From positions 1-24,598 of the forward strand of contig JBBRGA010000036.1 in assembly GCA_038241115.1 (NCBI GenBank): 24,598 nt of DNA, read 5' to 3'. The stretch is from JANYJJ01 sp038241115. GTDB lineage: Bacteria > Pseudomonadota > Gammaproteobacteria > Burkholderiales > Burkholderiaceae_C. Both the position numbers and the translations under genes were made by a program. The notes beneath the pieces were generated by a model. That model did no database searches, was not told where the DNA came from, and saw only the letters and a program-made list of their open reading frames with translations. Shown piece after piece: positions 7,239 to 14,954 of this stretch (positions within the stretch are counted from its first letter, which is position 1; every line of letters starts with the position of its first letter).

Positions 7239-7856
7239 ATGAAACCATCACTTTCAGCCACCTTCATCTTCAGCACATCCATCTTGAGCACGTTCATCCT
7301 CGGCACGTTCGCCTCGGCCGCGCAAGCCGCCCCGAACGACGGCATCGTCGGCCCTTACGCCCGCGTCGAAGTGGGTCGCAGCAATTTCGCCCTGTCCAGC
7401 TCGTTGCCAAGGACGGGCTCAGACGAGCGCGGTCAGGCGGTCAAACTCTTTGGCGGCTACCGCTTCAACGAAAACGTCGGCGTTGAGGCGGGCTACGCCG
7501 CGCTGGGCTCATTCAGCGAAAGCGTCAACGTCTCTGTCAGTGGCGCCGGCTCAAGCATCAAGCAAGACGGCAAAGCGCGCAGCATCTTCGCCGTGGCAAC
7601 GGGCCGCTTGCCATTGGGCGAATCGTTGGCGCTGCACAGCCGGCTGGGCGTGTCGTCCGGCAAGGTCAGCGGCACCAACCTGCTGCCAGAAAGCGACAAG
7701 TTGACGGGCAGCAAGACATCCGCACTTTTCGGTCTGGGCGCGGAGTACCGGCCCAAGCCGAACGTGGCGCTGACGGTCAACTACGACAACTACGGCCGCT
7801 TGTCGAACAACGTCAAGGCCAGCGCGTTGGTGCTTGGCGTGCACTTCACGCTCTGA
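7239..7856 (+). CDS. Outer-membrane beta-barrel protein (OmpA-barrel/OprF-like, small)
   Basis: 205-residue predicted outer-membrane protein. Residues 1-31 are a signal peptide ending in ASAAQAA. The mature part shows alternating polar/hydrophobic strands typical of 8-stranded barrels: YARVEVGRSNF, VKLFGGYRFNENVGVEAGYAALG, ARSIFAVATGRLPLG, TSALFGLGAEYRPKPNVALTVNYDNYG, and a final strand ALVLGVHFTL at the C-terminus. No peptidoglycan-binding OmpA C-terminal domain follows, so it is the barrel-only type. I chose the ATG at 7239 because the signal peptide starts there; an upstream in-frame start at 7083 would add 52 uncharacteristic residues. Function is unknown. It is followed 3 bp later by the DUF2306 gene. 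The 191 bp before it (7048-7238) show no feature. Confidence 0.8.
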   Translation: MKPSLSATFIFSTSILSTFILGTFASAAQAAPNDGIVGPYARVEVGRSNFALSSSLPRTGSDERGQAVKLFGGYRFNENVGVEAGYAALGSFSESVNVSVSGAGSSIKQDGKARSIFAVATGRLPLGESLALHSRLGVSSGKVSGTNLLPESDKLTGSKTSALFGLGAEYRPKPNVALTVNYDNYGRLSNNVKASALVLGVHFTL

Positions 7857-7859
7857 GCC

Positions 7860-8579
7860 GTGGTCGCCTGCAAGCGGGCCGATTGGCTCATCCCTTCAGG
7901 GTTGATCGCGCTGGCCTTGATTCCGGTGGCGGCGGGGGCGGTCAGGCTGGTGCTGCTGGCGAATCTGCTGCCAAACCTGTCCGCGGATCTGCCAACAGGC
8001 AGCGGCCTGCTTACACCGGAAAACGCGCGCTTCTTCAGCGCGCCGGTCCCGGTGCTGTTGCACATTGTCAGCGTGAGCGTCTACAGCCTGCTCGGCGCAT
8101 TTCAGTTCGCGCCCGGCTTTCGCCGCAGGCGGCCCGACTGGCACCGCGCCGCCGGGCGCGTGACCGGCATTGCGGGCTTGGTCGCGGCATTTTCCGGACT
8201 TTGGATGGCGCTTCACTACGCCATCGTTCCGGCCGACAGCGCGCTGCTGCACGCCTTCAGACTTTTTTTCGGTGCGGCCATGGCGCTGTCCATCGTGCTG
8301 GGAATCTTGGCCATTTGGCGGCATGACGTGGCGCAGCATCAAGTCTGGATGCGCCGCGCTTATGCGATCGGCATGGGCGCTGGGACGCAGGCGCTGACCC
8401 AGCTTCCACTGCTGCTGCTGTTCGGTGCACTCGGCAAGTTGACCCTGGCGCTGATGATGGGCGCCGCCTGGGTGCTGAACCTCGCGGTGGCAGAGTGGCT
8501 GATCCGCCGGCAGCAAGGACCCGCCGGCAGCCCTGAAGCCGGTGCGCGCGCCGAGAAGATCGGCGCACAGACTGCCTGA
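7860..8579 (+). CDS. DUF2306-type integral membrane protein
   Basis: 239-residue inner-membrane protein of unknown function that I assign to the DUF2306 group from its layout. About six hydrophobic segments are visible: near 10-36, 62-86, 100-122, 128-152, 165-190 and 193-215. It has the family-like features HIVSVSVYSLLGAFQF, RRRRPDWHRAAGRV (a HR/W motif before the third helix), and HQVWMRRAYAIGMGAGTQ. The conserved histidines suggest a possible haem or metal site, but that is inference. The start is a GTG 3 bp after the preceding stop, so the two genes are probably cotranscribed and coupled. The C-terminal tail (~24 residues) is hydrophilic and Ala-rich. Confidence 0.75.
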   Translation: MVACKRADWLIPSGLIALALIPVAAGAVRLVLLANLLPNLSADLPTGSGLLTPENARFFSAPVPVLLHIVSVSVYSLLGAFQFAPGFRRRRPDWHRAAGRVTGIAGLVAAFSGLWMALHYAIVPADSALLHAFRLFFGAAMALSIVLGILAIWRHDVAQHQVWMRRAYAIGMGAGTQALTQLPLLLLFGALGKLTLALMMGAAWVLNLAVAEWLIRRQQGPAGSPEAGARAEKIGAQTA

Positions 8580-8608
8580 GGCTTCGGGATGTCAGCAGCT
8601 TGGGTGTG

Positions 8609-9298
8609 ATGACCGACGCAACAATGAGGCACAACCTGACCCCCACGCATCCATTGAATCTGCAGTCGAACTTGTTTGATGAAGCGGGCACGCAGCGCCT
8701 CTCTGAAGGCGTTGTGCTGCTGCGCTCTGCGGCCCCGACAGCCGACTGGATGAGCGAAATCGACCGCATCACCGCGCAGGCAGCGCTTCGGCATTTGGTG
8801 GTGCCGGGCGGTAAAACCATGTCGGTGGCGATGACCAATTGCGGCGCGCTGGGCTGGGTGTCGGACGCCTCGGGGTACCGCTACGCCGACCGCGATCCGC
8901 TCACTGGATTGGCCTGGCCGCAGATGCCCGATTCGTTTGCCCGAATGGCAGCCCAGTGGGCCGCATTGGCGGGTTTTTCGGGCTTTGCGCCCGACGCCTG
9001 TCTGATCAATGGGTACGGTCCAGGCGCTCGAATGGGCCTGCACCAGAACCGGGACGAAAAAGACTTCGGACAGCCCATCGTGTCTGTCTCACTGGGTGCC
9101 AGCGCGATTTTTTTACTGGGCGGCCTGACGCGCAGCGCGGCATCGCAAAAGCTGGCCTTGCACAGCGGCGACGTGTTGATCTGGGGCGGCCCCGATCGCC
9201 TGCGATTTCATGGTGTGCAGCGACTTGCAACCCAAGGCGCATCAGGTCATGCGGGCACGGGCATTCGATACAACCTGACCTTCCGCAAAGCTGGCTGA
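8609..9298 (+). CDS. alkB: AlkB-type DNA repair dioxygenase with HxN iron motif
   Basis: Fe(II)/2-oxoglutarate dioxygenase family that removes 1-methyladenine and 3-methylcytosine from DNA by oxidative demethylation. Residues match E. coli AlkB across the catalytic core: NGYGPGARMGLHQ, PIVSVSLGASAIF, SGDVLIWGGPDRLRFHG and RYNLTFRKAG. The second iron His (H201) and the two 2-oxoglutarate arginines (R220, R226) are present. The HxD iron motif, however, reads H145-Q-N147, where E. coli AlkB has His131-Gln-Asp133, so the carboxylate ligand is an amide here. The ATG at 8609 is preferred over a TTG 9 bp upstream. It lies 29 bp after the DUF2306 gene. No Ada box or ada gene is visible nearby. Family assignment is firm; activity is uncertain because of N147. 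Confidence 0.9.
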   Translation: MTDATMRHNLTPTHPLNLQSNLFDEAGTQRLSEGVVLLRSAAPTADWMSEIDRITAQAALRHLVVPGGKTMSVAMTNCGALGWVSDASGYRYADRDPLTGLAWPQMPDSFARMAAQWAALAGFSGFAPDACLINGYGPGARMGLHQNRDEKDFGQPIVSVSLGASAIFLLGGLTRSAASQKLALHSGDVLIWGGPDRLRFHGVQRLATQGASGHAGTGIRYNLTFRKAG

Positions 9299-9716
9299 GG
9301 TTTGCCCCCGAATCAGAGAGCCAACTCACCGATGGCGGCCAAGTTGCAGGGCGGTTGATGCAGGGCTTGCCTGCGCGTGGCCGCGCAAGGTTGCGCGGCC
9401 GGTCGTCAAGTTTCGGCCCACGCGAAACGAGCTTTCAGGCCCGACCGAACACCGTATTTCGCCGCACAAACATCACAGGCAAATACCAAACCTTCTGACC
9501 CAGGCAACCGCTGGAACGAGGGCGTAACTTGGGTAGAAATTGGCCACGGAGCGCGAGGCTGCGTGTTTGTTTGATGGTTGGCTGTGGGCACAGTCTTGCG
9601 CCGTTTAAGCGTGCACTGTCCGGCCTCGATCGCGGCGCTCGCGCCTTGCACGCTGAGCAAGGTGGGGCGCTCGCACTGCCGCAATCGCTACAGCGCAGTA
9701 ACCCTCACCGAGTGCT
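9299..9716. other. Intergenic region between convergent alkB and sorB
   Basis: 418 bp between two convergent genes. I see no credible coding frame; open frames here lack any family feature. The only clear structure is the GC-rich palindrome at 9379-9400. Confidence 0.6.
9379..9400. terminator. Perfect 10-bp-arm palindrome after alkB
   Basis: Arms GGCCGCGCAA (9379-9388) and TTGCGCGGCC (9391-9400) are exact inverted repeats separated by GG. The hairpin would be very stable but has no T tract on either side, so it may be a Rho-assisted stop, an mRNA-stabilising hairpin or a dispersed repeat (REP-like). Confidence 0.45.
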
Positions 9717-10085
9717 TTATTTGGCGCCGCCGCTGGCCTTCGACACGAAAAGCGCCAACGCTGCGATCTCTGCTTCGGTGAGCTTTTCTTTGTACGAAGG
9801 CATCTGGCCGAGCCCGTTGCGCAAGGCCTTGGCCACCCTCGCGGCATCGGGCTTCAACTCGTCCAGCACCGGCCCGACGGCACCTTCAGCGCCCGCCGCC
9901 TGCAAGGTATGGCACACCGCGCACGCAGGCACAGCACCTTGCGTGAACAGCTTCTTCCCGAGCGCGAGTTGGGCGCTGTCGTCGGCCGCGAGGGAAGGCA
10001 AAACCGGCAACGTCATCAAGATGATCGGCAACCATCTGAGTTTTTCGGCCAACAGCGCGAGATGCGGTTGCGTGGTTCTGCGCAT
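9717..10085 (-). CDS. sorB: Sulfite dehydrogenase cytochrome c subunit (SorB-like)
   Basis: Periplasmic monohaem c-type cytochrome, the expected electron acceptor of the molybdenum subunit encoded just upstream. The 122 residues comprise a signal peptide (1-~34, ending SLAA) and one cytochrome domain with CAVCH (C55, C58, H59) and a distal ligand M95 in GQMPSYK, followed by LTEAEIAALALFVSK, the usual last helix. The ATG at 10085 lies 2 bp after the sorA stop (TGAGCATG), implying translational coupling. A longer upstream reading frame overlaps sorA and has no signal peptide, so it is rejected. Identification as SorB rests on the domain plus its position. The one-haem size argues against SoxD, which normally has two haem domains. 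Confidence 0.88.
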   Translation of the reverse strand: MRRTTQPHLALLAEKLRWLPIILMTLPVLPSLAADDSAQLALGKKLFTQGAVPACAVCHTLQAAGAEGAVGPVLDELKPDAARVAKALRNGLGQMPSYKEKLTEAEIAALALFVSKASGGAK

Positions 10086-10087
10086 GC

Positions 10088-11335
10088 TCAAGCCACCGTC
10101 ACTTTCACGGCGTGGTCGGACCAACTCGTGTTGTTGTAGCCGCCGGCATTCTCTTGGCGCTGTTCGGGCTGCACATTTCCTGCCGTGTCGGTGGCGCGAC
10201 TGACCAGCGTGTGACTGCCGACCGGTAATTTGGTTGCCAGCACGAATTGGCGCCACGCAAAGCGACCCAGGTCGGGACCCACTAAGCGCGCGTCGCTCCA
10301 TGTCTTGCCCCCGTCTATCGACACTTCGATACGCTTGACGCCGTTCAGCCCGCCGAAGGCCACTCCTTGCACTTGCAACAAGCCGGCCTTCACACTGGCT
10401 GCATCAGCCATGGATGGGGGCGCAGGCGAATTGATCCAAGACTTGACCGACATCTCCTGAACGGAAGGCTGGCTCGGGTCGCCCTTGCCGCCCGGCGGCG
10501 AGAGGCGGTAGCCGTGCGACATGATGCGGGCCTCGGTCTCCTTGGCTGTGAAAGCCAGGCGCTTGACGTACTTGATGTTGTTGACGCCGGTGTAGCCCGG
10601 CACGATCAAGCGCAGCGGGCCGCCGTGGGCGAGCGAGATGGGCATGCCGTTCATTTCCCAAGCCAGCAGCGCGTCGGACATGGCCGCGGCCGGTACCGAA
10701 CGCTCAACAATGATGCTCAAAGGGTCCAAACCCTCAGGCAGCTTCTCGCCGCCGGTGCCCGTCAAGAAGCCCGCGCCAGACACCACGCCGCCCAGGGCTT
10801 CAGCCACCACACGCACTGGCACGCCGGTCCACATCACGCAGCCGGCTGCACCCACCTGCCAGGGTGTGCCGCTGGGCTTGCTGGGGAAGTAGCCGCGTCC
10901 GTTGCCCGAGCACTGCAGCACCATCGCAGTGGTCTCCACGCCCATGGTCTTCAGCTCGCGCAGTGTCAGCTTGCGCGGCGCCTTCACGCCTTCGATGCTC
11001 ACCTCCCAGGCGTCGCGGTCGGCGACGATGGATGCGTCTGGCGCCGGCAAGTTGTTGCGGATGTAGAGCTGCTCGGCCGGCGTGATGACGCCGCTGCCGA
11101 AGGCGGCGCGTTTGGTTTCGATGGTCGTGCTGCTGTGCACGATGAGGCTGGCCGGGTCTTTCCAGGCCGCGTACGCGGGCAACGGTTTTGGCGTGGCGCT
11201 GGTGGCGAGGGCAACTGGCGTCTCGCCAGCGGCACCGGCGCCGCGGGTGAAGCTAGCCAAGCCAGCGGCGGCCAGTGCGGTGGCGCTGCTCACCATCAGA
11301 TGCCGGCGAGGCAGGGAAGTCGGGGATTTGCTCAT
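10088..11335 (-). CDS. sorA: Sulfite dehydrogenase molybdenum subunit (SorA-like)
   Basis: Periplasmic molybdenum-cofactor enzyme of the sulfite oxidase family: sulfite + H2O to sulfate, electrons to cytochrome c (SorB). Residues 8-36 form a Tat signal (PRRHLMV plus hydrophobic stretch). The molybdenum-binding Cys is C142 in VLQCSGNGR, with R93 in YIRNNLP and further family motifs WTGVPVR, LAHGGPLRLIVPGY and NIKYVKRL. The C-terminal ~110 residues form the Mo-co dimerisation domain (VEVSIDGGKTWSDA-like region). A strong AAGGAG precedes the ATG at 11335, fixing the start (415 residues). It is the last step of the sulfonate cluster, turning the sulfite released by Xsc into sulfate. SoxC is the close alternative, but no sox genes are present and the partner is a monohaem cytochrome. 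Confidence 0.9.
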   Translation of the reverse strand: MSKSPTSLPRRHLMVSSATALAAAGLASFTRGAGAAGETPVALATSATPKPLPAYAAWKDPASLIVHSSTTIETKRAAFGSGVITPAEQLYIRNNLPAPDASIVADRDAWEVSIEGVKAPRKLTLRELKTMGVETTAMVLQCSGNGRGYFPSKPSGTPWQVGAAGCVMWTGVPVRVVAEALGGVVSGAGFLTGTGGEKLPEGLDPLSIIVERSVPAAAMSDALLAWEMNGMPISLAHGGPLRLIVPGYTGVNNIKYVKRLAFTAKETEARIMSHGYRLSPPGGKGDPSQPSVQEMSVKSWINSPAPPSMADAASVKAGLLQVQGVAFGGLNGVKRIEVSIDGGKTWSDARLVGPDLGRFAWRQFVLATKLPVGSHTLVSRATDTAGNVQPEQRQENAGGYNNTSWSDHAVKVTVA

Positions 11336-12023
11336 GTTGTCTCCTTTAGAGCGTTTCAGATGCGTCGTTAGTAGGGAACTGCCTGCGAAACAGTTGGTGT
11401 CGCAACAACAGAGCGGTCGCCCGTGGGCCTTGCCAAACTCGCTTTGTGAGGCATGCGCGCTCGACGCCTTTTCGCTGCGATGTCCGTTGGATTGCCGTTG
11501 CAATCCTTCGTCGTATTTGCGGCTTCAGGGCCGCACACGCTGGTGTTTGTGGTCAGCGCTGCGGTCTTGCTGAAGAAAAATATAACCAATCTGGAGCAGT
11601 CGACAAAACGGTATTTTGCCGGGGCATGTTGCCAGGTTCGGCACATATCGATCGGATTCAGGACTTCCATGCGTGCAAGCAGACTTGCAGGATCGATCGA
11701 ACACGCTTTGACGCTCACCACGTCAGAGAGTAGGGCGCTCGGTGAACCCGCTTTTTGCTCCTTAGGCTCACCAGCTCGCGCTGCGGGCCGCTGGCGGCTG
11801 GATGGTCTGCTTATTCGGATGTTCGGCGTGGTTTGAACGCTGTGCGAATCGGTGCAATCTGCGGCCTGTTCATGGCGTCCAGCCCGCGCACTCAAAAAAA
11901 GAAAATCACTGCGCCGAAATTATTTGATGCAACGGTTTCTGCGGCACCTGCCAAGCATCGAGATTTGCGCGACAACGGTGCAAGCGGGAGATGCCGGCGA
12001 ACGTATTGCCCGCACCTGCCCAG
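11336..12023. other. 690-bp gap between tauC and sorA
   Basis: No gene is supported. Open frames exist on both strands (for example plus 11453-11836 and minus 11368-11895), but neither shows a recognisable domain, a good ribosome binding site or Comamonadaceae-like composition. A short stretch near 11570-11600 is AT-rich. The promoter of sorAB must lie here unless it is read through from tauC; I cannot place it. It may be decayed DNA. Confidence 0.55.
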
Positions 12024-12872
12024 CTATGCCTTCCCTTTCCACGGCACCAGCACTTTCTCAAGGTAGCGCATCAGAAGGTCAAAAGCGAATGCCACGATAC
12101 CAATGACGATGATGCCCATGATCACGATGTCGGTGCGAAGAAAATTCGAAGCGTTCAACACCATTTGACCCAACCCCACATTGGCTGCCACCATTTCGGC
12201 AGCAACCAGCGTGGTCCAGCCAAACCCAATGGCAATGCGCATGCCGACCAAAATATCCGGCAGGGCAGAAGGCATGACAACGTGCCTGATCACCTGCGTG
12301 TAGCTGGCACCCATGGAGTACGCCGCATTGATTTGCTCTTGCGAAGCGCTGCGCATGCCTGAGCGAGCAGCCAGTGCCAAAGGCGCAAAGCAGCTCAAGA
12401 AAATCAACAGCACTTTGGGCAACTCATCGATACCGAACCAAATGATGATCAAGGGTAAATAAGCCAAGGGCGGCAGTGGCCGATAGAACTCGATGATCGG
12501 GTCAAAAATGCCGCGAGCCACGCGGTTCATGCCCATCGCAATGCCGATGGGTATGGCGGTCGCGCAGGCCAGCAAGAAGGCCGAGAACACACGAAACATG
12601 CTGGCCAGAAAGTGCTGCCACAAGGGCTTGTCGTTGGCAGCGCCGGTGAGGTATTCCACGAACTGCTGGAACACCGCCTTCGGGCTGGGCAGAAACAAGG
12701 GTTTGATCCAGCCTGAGCTTGTGGCCAGAAACCACAAGACAAGCAACACGCTGACGGTAACGACGCTGATCGTCACACTGGAGCCTTCGCCTGGCACCTT
12801 GAAGCGGCTGGTTTTCAGGGGAATGGATGTGGTTGCCGCGTGGGCAACGATGGAGGCAGTGGAATCAGGCAT
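12024..12872 (-). CDS. tauC: Taurine-type ABC transporter permease
   Basis: Inner-membrane permease of a sulfonate importer, forming the channel for TauB and receiving substrate from TauA. In 282 residues there are about six hydrophobic segments (near 35-52, 90-112, 125-150, 155-170, 210-235, 248-270). The EAA loop of binding-protein-dependent permeases is visible at INAAYSMGASYTQVIRHVVMPSALPDILVGMRIA. The preceding YRPLPPLAYLPLIIIWFGI is typical of the SsuC/TauC group. Its ATG overlaps the end of tauB by 8 bp. SsuC-type (alkanesulfonate) permeases are similar; the pathway context and the TauA similarity favour taurine or another C2 sulfonate. Confidence 0.9.
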   Translation of the reverse strand: MPDSTASIVAHAATTSIPLKTSRFKVPGEGSSVTISVVTVSVLLVLWFLATSSGWIKPLFLPSPKAVFQQFVEYLTGAANDKPLWQHFLASMFRVFSAFLLACATAIPIGIAMGMNRVARGIFDPIIEFYRPLPPLAYLPLIIIWFGIDELPKVLLIFLSCFAPLALAARSGMRSASQEQINAAYSMGASYTQVIRHVVMPSALPDILVGMRIAIGFGWTTLVAAEMVAANVGLGQMVLNASNFLRTDIVIMGIIVIGIVAFAFDLLMRYLEKVLVPWKGKA

Positions 12873-13653
12873 GTGCGCCTTCCCGGTTGTGAATGATGGA
12901 GAGCACTTCCTCGCGCATACGGATGAACTCGGCGTCAGACTTCACTTTGCGTGAATCACCGTGCTCCAAAAACTGGTGTGAAAACGGCACATCTTCATAG
13001 ACGTGCGAAATGCGTCCGGGGCTCGGGCTCATCACAATGAGGCGGGTCGCCAAGAACAGTGCTTCCTCCACCGAGTGGGTGATGAAGAAGATCATTTTGT
13101 TGGTGGCCTTCCAAGCCCGAAGCAAAATTTCCTGCACCTGCTCGCGCGTGAAGGCGTCCAGCGCACCCATGGGTTCGTCCATCAACAACATGGCAGGGTC
13201 GTTGGCCAACGCACGGGCAATTCCTACGCGCTGTTGCATGCCTCCAGACAACTCGTAGACGGCACGATCGGCGTATTTTTGCAGCCCCACCAAGGCCAGT
13301 TTTTCCTCGGCGACGCGGTCGCGCTTGCTTTTCTCGATGCCCTGCAGCCGCAGGCCCAGACCCACGTTGTCGCGCACGTTCAGCCAAGGCATCAGCGTGT
13401 GTTTCTGGAACACCACGCCTCGGTCGGCGCCTGGGCCGGAAACCGTTCGGCCATCAAGCAAGATATCGCCGGTCGACGGAGGAAGGAAGCCCGCCAGGCA
13501 ATTCAGCAAAGTCGTCTTGCCGCAGCCAGACGCACCAAGCGCGACCACGAAGTCGCCCCCGTTCATTGTCAAATTGACTGGTGCAAGAGCCTGCAGCGTC
13601 CCGCCTTTGACGGCGTAATTGACGGTAAGACCTCGAATATCAAGCGTGGGCAT
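12865..13653 (-). CDS. tauB: Taurine-type ABC transporter ATP-binding protein
   Basis: Cytoplasmic ATPase that powers sulfonate uptake with TauA and TauC. The 262 residues show Walker A (GASGCGKTT, residues 40-48), Q-loop (VVFQKHTLMPWLNV), ABC signature LSGGMQQR, Walker B (MLLMDEPMGALD) and the switch histidine in FITHSVEEALFLA. It follows tauA by 96 bp that hold a hairpin with a T tract, and overlaps tauC by 8 bp. The nitrate/sulfonate/taurine subfamily is clear; the ATPase alone does not set specificity. Confidence 0.92.
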   Translation of the reverse strand: MPTLDIRGLTVNYAVKGGTLQALAPVNLTMNGGDFVVALGASGCGKTTLLNCLAGFLPPSTGDILLDGRTVSGPGADRGVVFQKHTLMPWLNVRDNVGLGLRLQGIEKSKRDRVAEEKLALVGLQKYADRAVYELSGGMQQRVGIARALANDPAMLLMDEPMGALDAFTREQVQEILLRAWKATNKMIFFITHSVEEALFLATRLIVMSPSPGRISHVYEDVPFSHQFLEHGDSRKVKSDAEFIRMREEVLSIIHNREGAHA

Positions 13654-13679
13654 AAACTCTCCGGAAAATGCTGGCTCAG

Positions 13680-13727
13680 AAAAAAAGGGGCAGTCGGACG
13701 ACAGATGCCGTGCCGAACAAACCCCTT
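13680..13727 (-). terminator. Attenuator-like hairpin between tauA and tauB
   Basis: On the minus strand AAGGGG (13727-13722) pairs with CCCCTT (13690-13685) and is followed by seven T (13686-13680). The loop is long (31 nt) and can hold a smaller inner stem. Position right after tauA fits partial termination that yields more binding protein than TauB and TauC. Confidence 0.5.
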
Positions 13728-13749
13728 GCGCGCGAAGCTATCGAATCGC

Positions 13750-14754
13750 TTACTTCGCCATCGCCTTTTTGACGTAGACATCCGTCACAAAAGCCGCGTA
13801 GTCGGGTTTGACTTCCTGAATACGGCCCTGCTCTTTCAGGAACGCGGCTGTGTTGGTCATGGCCTTGGCCGCACCCGCGCCCAGCCCGGTGGCGGACAGC
13901 TGCTCTTGCAGCGTCGGGAAGGAGTACAGCGCCACCGCGTCTTTGACTTCTGCCGGGTTGGCCTTGGTCCATTTGGCCATGGCTTTGACCTGTGGCGAAT
14001 CCACGGTCCAGCCGCCAGAGGTGCGACGAACTTCGTCGTTGGCGCGGTTCAGCGCTTTCACGAAAGCCACCATGAAGCCGTCGTTTTCAGCGGCCCACTT
14101 GCTGTTGACAATAATGCCCTCGAAAGTTGGGAAGCCTTTCTTACCGATGCTTCCTGAGGTGGAAATCACCTTGCCGTTGCCCTTGATCTTGCTGAGAACC
14201 GGGTCCCAGATGAAGGTGGCATCGATGTCACCGCGCTCCCAAGCGGCGGCTATCTCGGGCGGGCGCATGTTCATCACGTTCACGGTGCGCCCGTCCAAGC
14301 CTTCGAGCTTCATGTCTGCCATCAGCTGGTAATGAGCGGTCGACACGAACGGCGTCGCCACGCGTTTTCCTTTCAAGTCCTTGACGCTGTTGACGCCAGA
14401 ACCGTTGCGCGCCACCAGGGCTTCAGCATTGCCGATGTCGGCCGAGATCCAGAACAGCTTGATGTCTTGGCCTTGGCTCGCTGCTGCAGTCAGTGGGCTG
14501 GAGCCGGTTTCGCCCATTTGCACGTCGCCTGAAGCCATGGCGCGTATCACATCGCCGCCACCCGAGAACATGCGCCAGTTGATCTTGTAACCCGTGGCCT
14601 TTTCAACCTCGCCGGATTCCATCACCAGACGCAGCGGCACCAACATGTCTTGGTGCGCGAACGTGACTTCTTTGCTGCCCTGAGCGAATGCTGTACCGGC
14701 AAAGGCCAGGCTGGCAATCAACAAGAATTTCGGAAATTTGAATGTGAGCTTCAT
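13750..14754 (-). CDS. tauA: Taurine-type ABC transporter periplasmic binding protein
   Basis: Periplasmic receptor delivering taurine or a related sulfonate to TauBC. The 334 residues include a signal peptide (1-24, ending AFAQ). The rest resembles E. coli TauA over its length: GSSPLTAAASQGQDI, NAEALVARN, DLKGKRVATPFVSTAHYQLM, PPEIAAAWERGDIDATFIWDPVL and the late segment TNTAAFLKEQGRIQ. The start at 14754 is chosen because it gives the signal peptide; the longer reading frame reaching 15201 overlaps the exporter gene. The ribosome binding site is weak. The substrate is inferred from homology and from the xsc context. Confidence 0.92.
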   Translation of the reverse strand: MKLTFKFPKFLLIASLAFAGTAFAQGSKEVTFAHQDMLVPLRLVMESGEVEKATGYKINWRMFSGGGDVIRAMASGDVQMGETGSSPLTAAASQGQDIKLFWISADIGNAEALVARNGSGVNSVKDLKGKRVATPFVSTAHYQLMADMKLEGLDGRTVNVMNMRPPEIAAAWERGDIDATFIWDPVLSKIKGNGKVISTSGSIGKKGFPTFEGIIVNSKWAAENDGFMVAFVKALNRANDEVRRTSGGWTVDSPQVKAMAKWTKANPAEVKDAVALYSFPTLQEQLSATGLGAGAAKAMTNTAAFLKEQGRIQEVKPDYAAFVTDVYVKKAMAK

Positions 14755-14788
14755 GTGTTTTTTCTCGAGTGGGTTGATGCCAATCTTC

Positions 14789-14805
14789 CGCAGCGCCGCG
14801 CTGCG
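14789..14805 (-). promoter_or_regulatory. Hairpin in the tauA leader
   Basis: CGCAGCG and CGCTGCG are exact 7-bp inverted repeats separated by 3 bp, 35 nt before the tauA start. The 200 bp between the exporter gene and tauA (14755-14954) hold no gene. They should include an independent tauA promoter, which I cannot place with confidence, and a second small inverted repeat (AAGGG-ATAA-CCCTT, 14884-14897). Confidence 0.4.
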
Positions 14806-14954
14806 ATGGGCACGGTAATGAATATGCACGCTGGTGTGTTTTAAGTTAAGAGCCAGCAAGGTACTAACCATGGAGCCAGTGGCAAGGGATAACCCTTTGG
14901 CCGAGTGTAAAAACGACTTGGCGCGCCGAAACGACGCGCTCGCGATCGCTGAAC

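Noticed and set aside
8600..8608. TTG start for alkB 9 bp upstream
   Set aside because: The ATG at 8609 in the same frame is a better start codon and no ribosome binding site favours the TTG.
10088..11335. SoxC (sulfane dehydrogenase) as identity for the molybdenum subunit
   Set aside because: No soxXYZAB genes are present, the partner cytochrome has one haem, and the gene ends a sulfite-producing cluster, all favouring SorA.
11453..11836. Plus-strand frame with a hydrophobic start (127 codons) in the tauC-sorA gap
   Set aside because: It looks briefly like a signal peptide, but the rest has no coherent composition or domain and no ribosome binding site.
13003..14157. Plus-strand open frame (384 codons) opposite tauB and tauA
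   Set aside because: It spans the tauB-tauA boundary in antisense; no motif or ribosome binding site.
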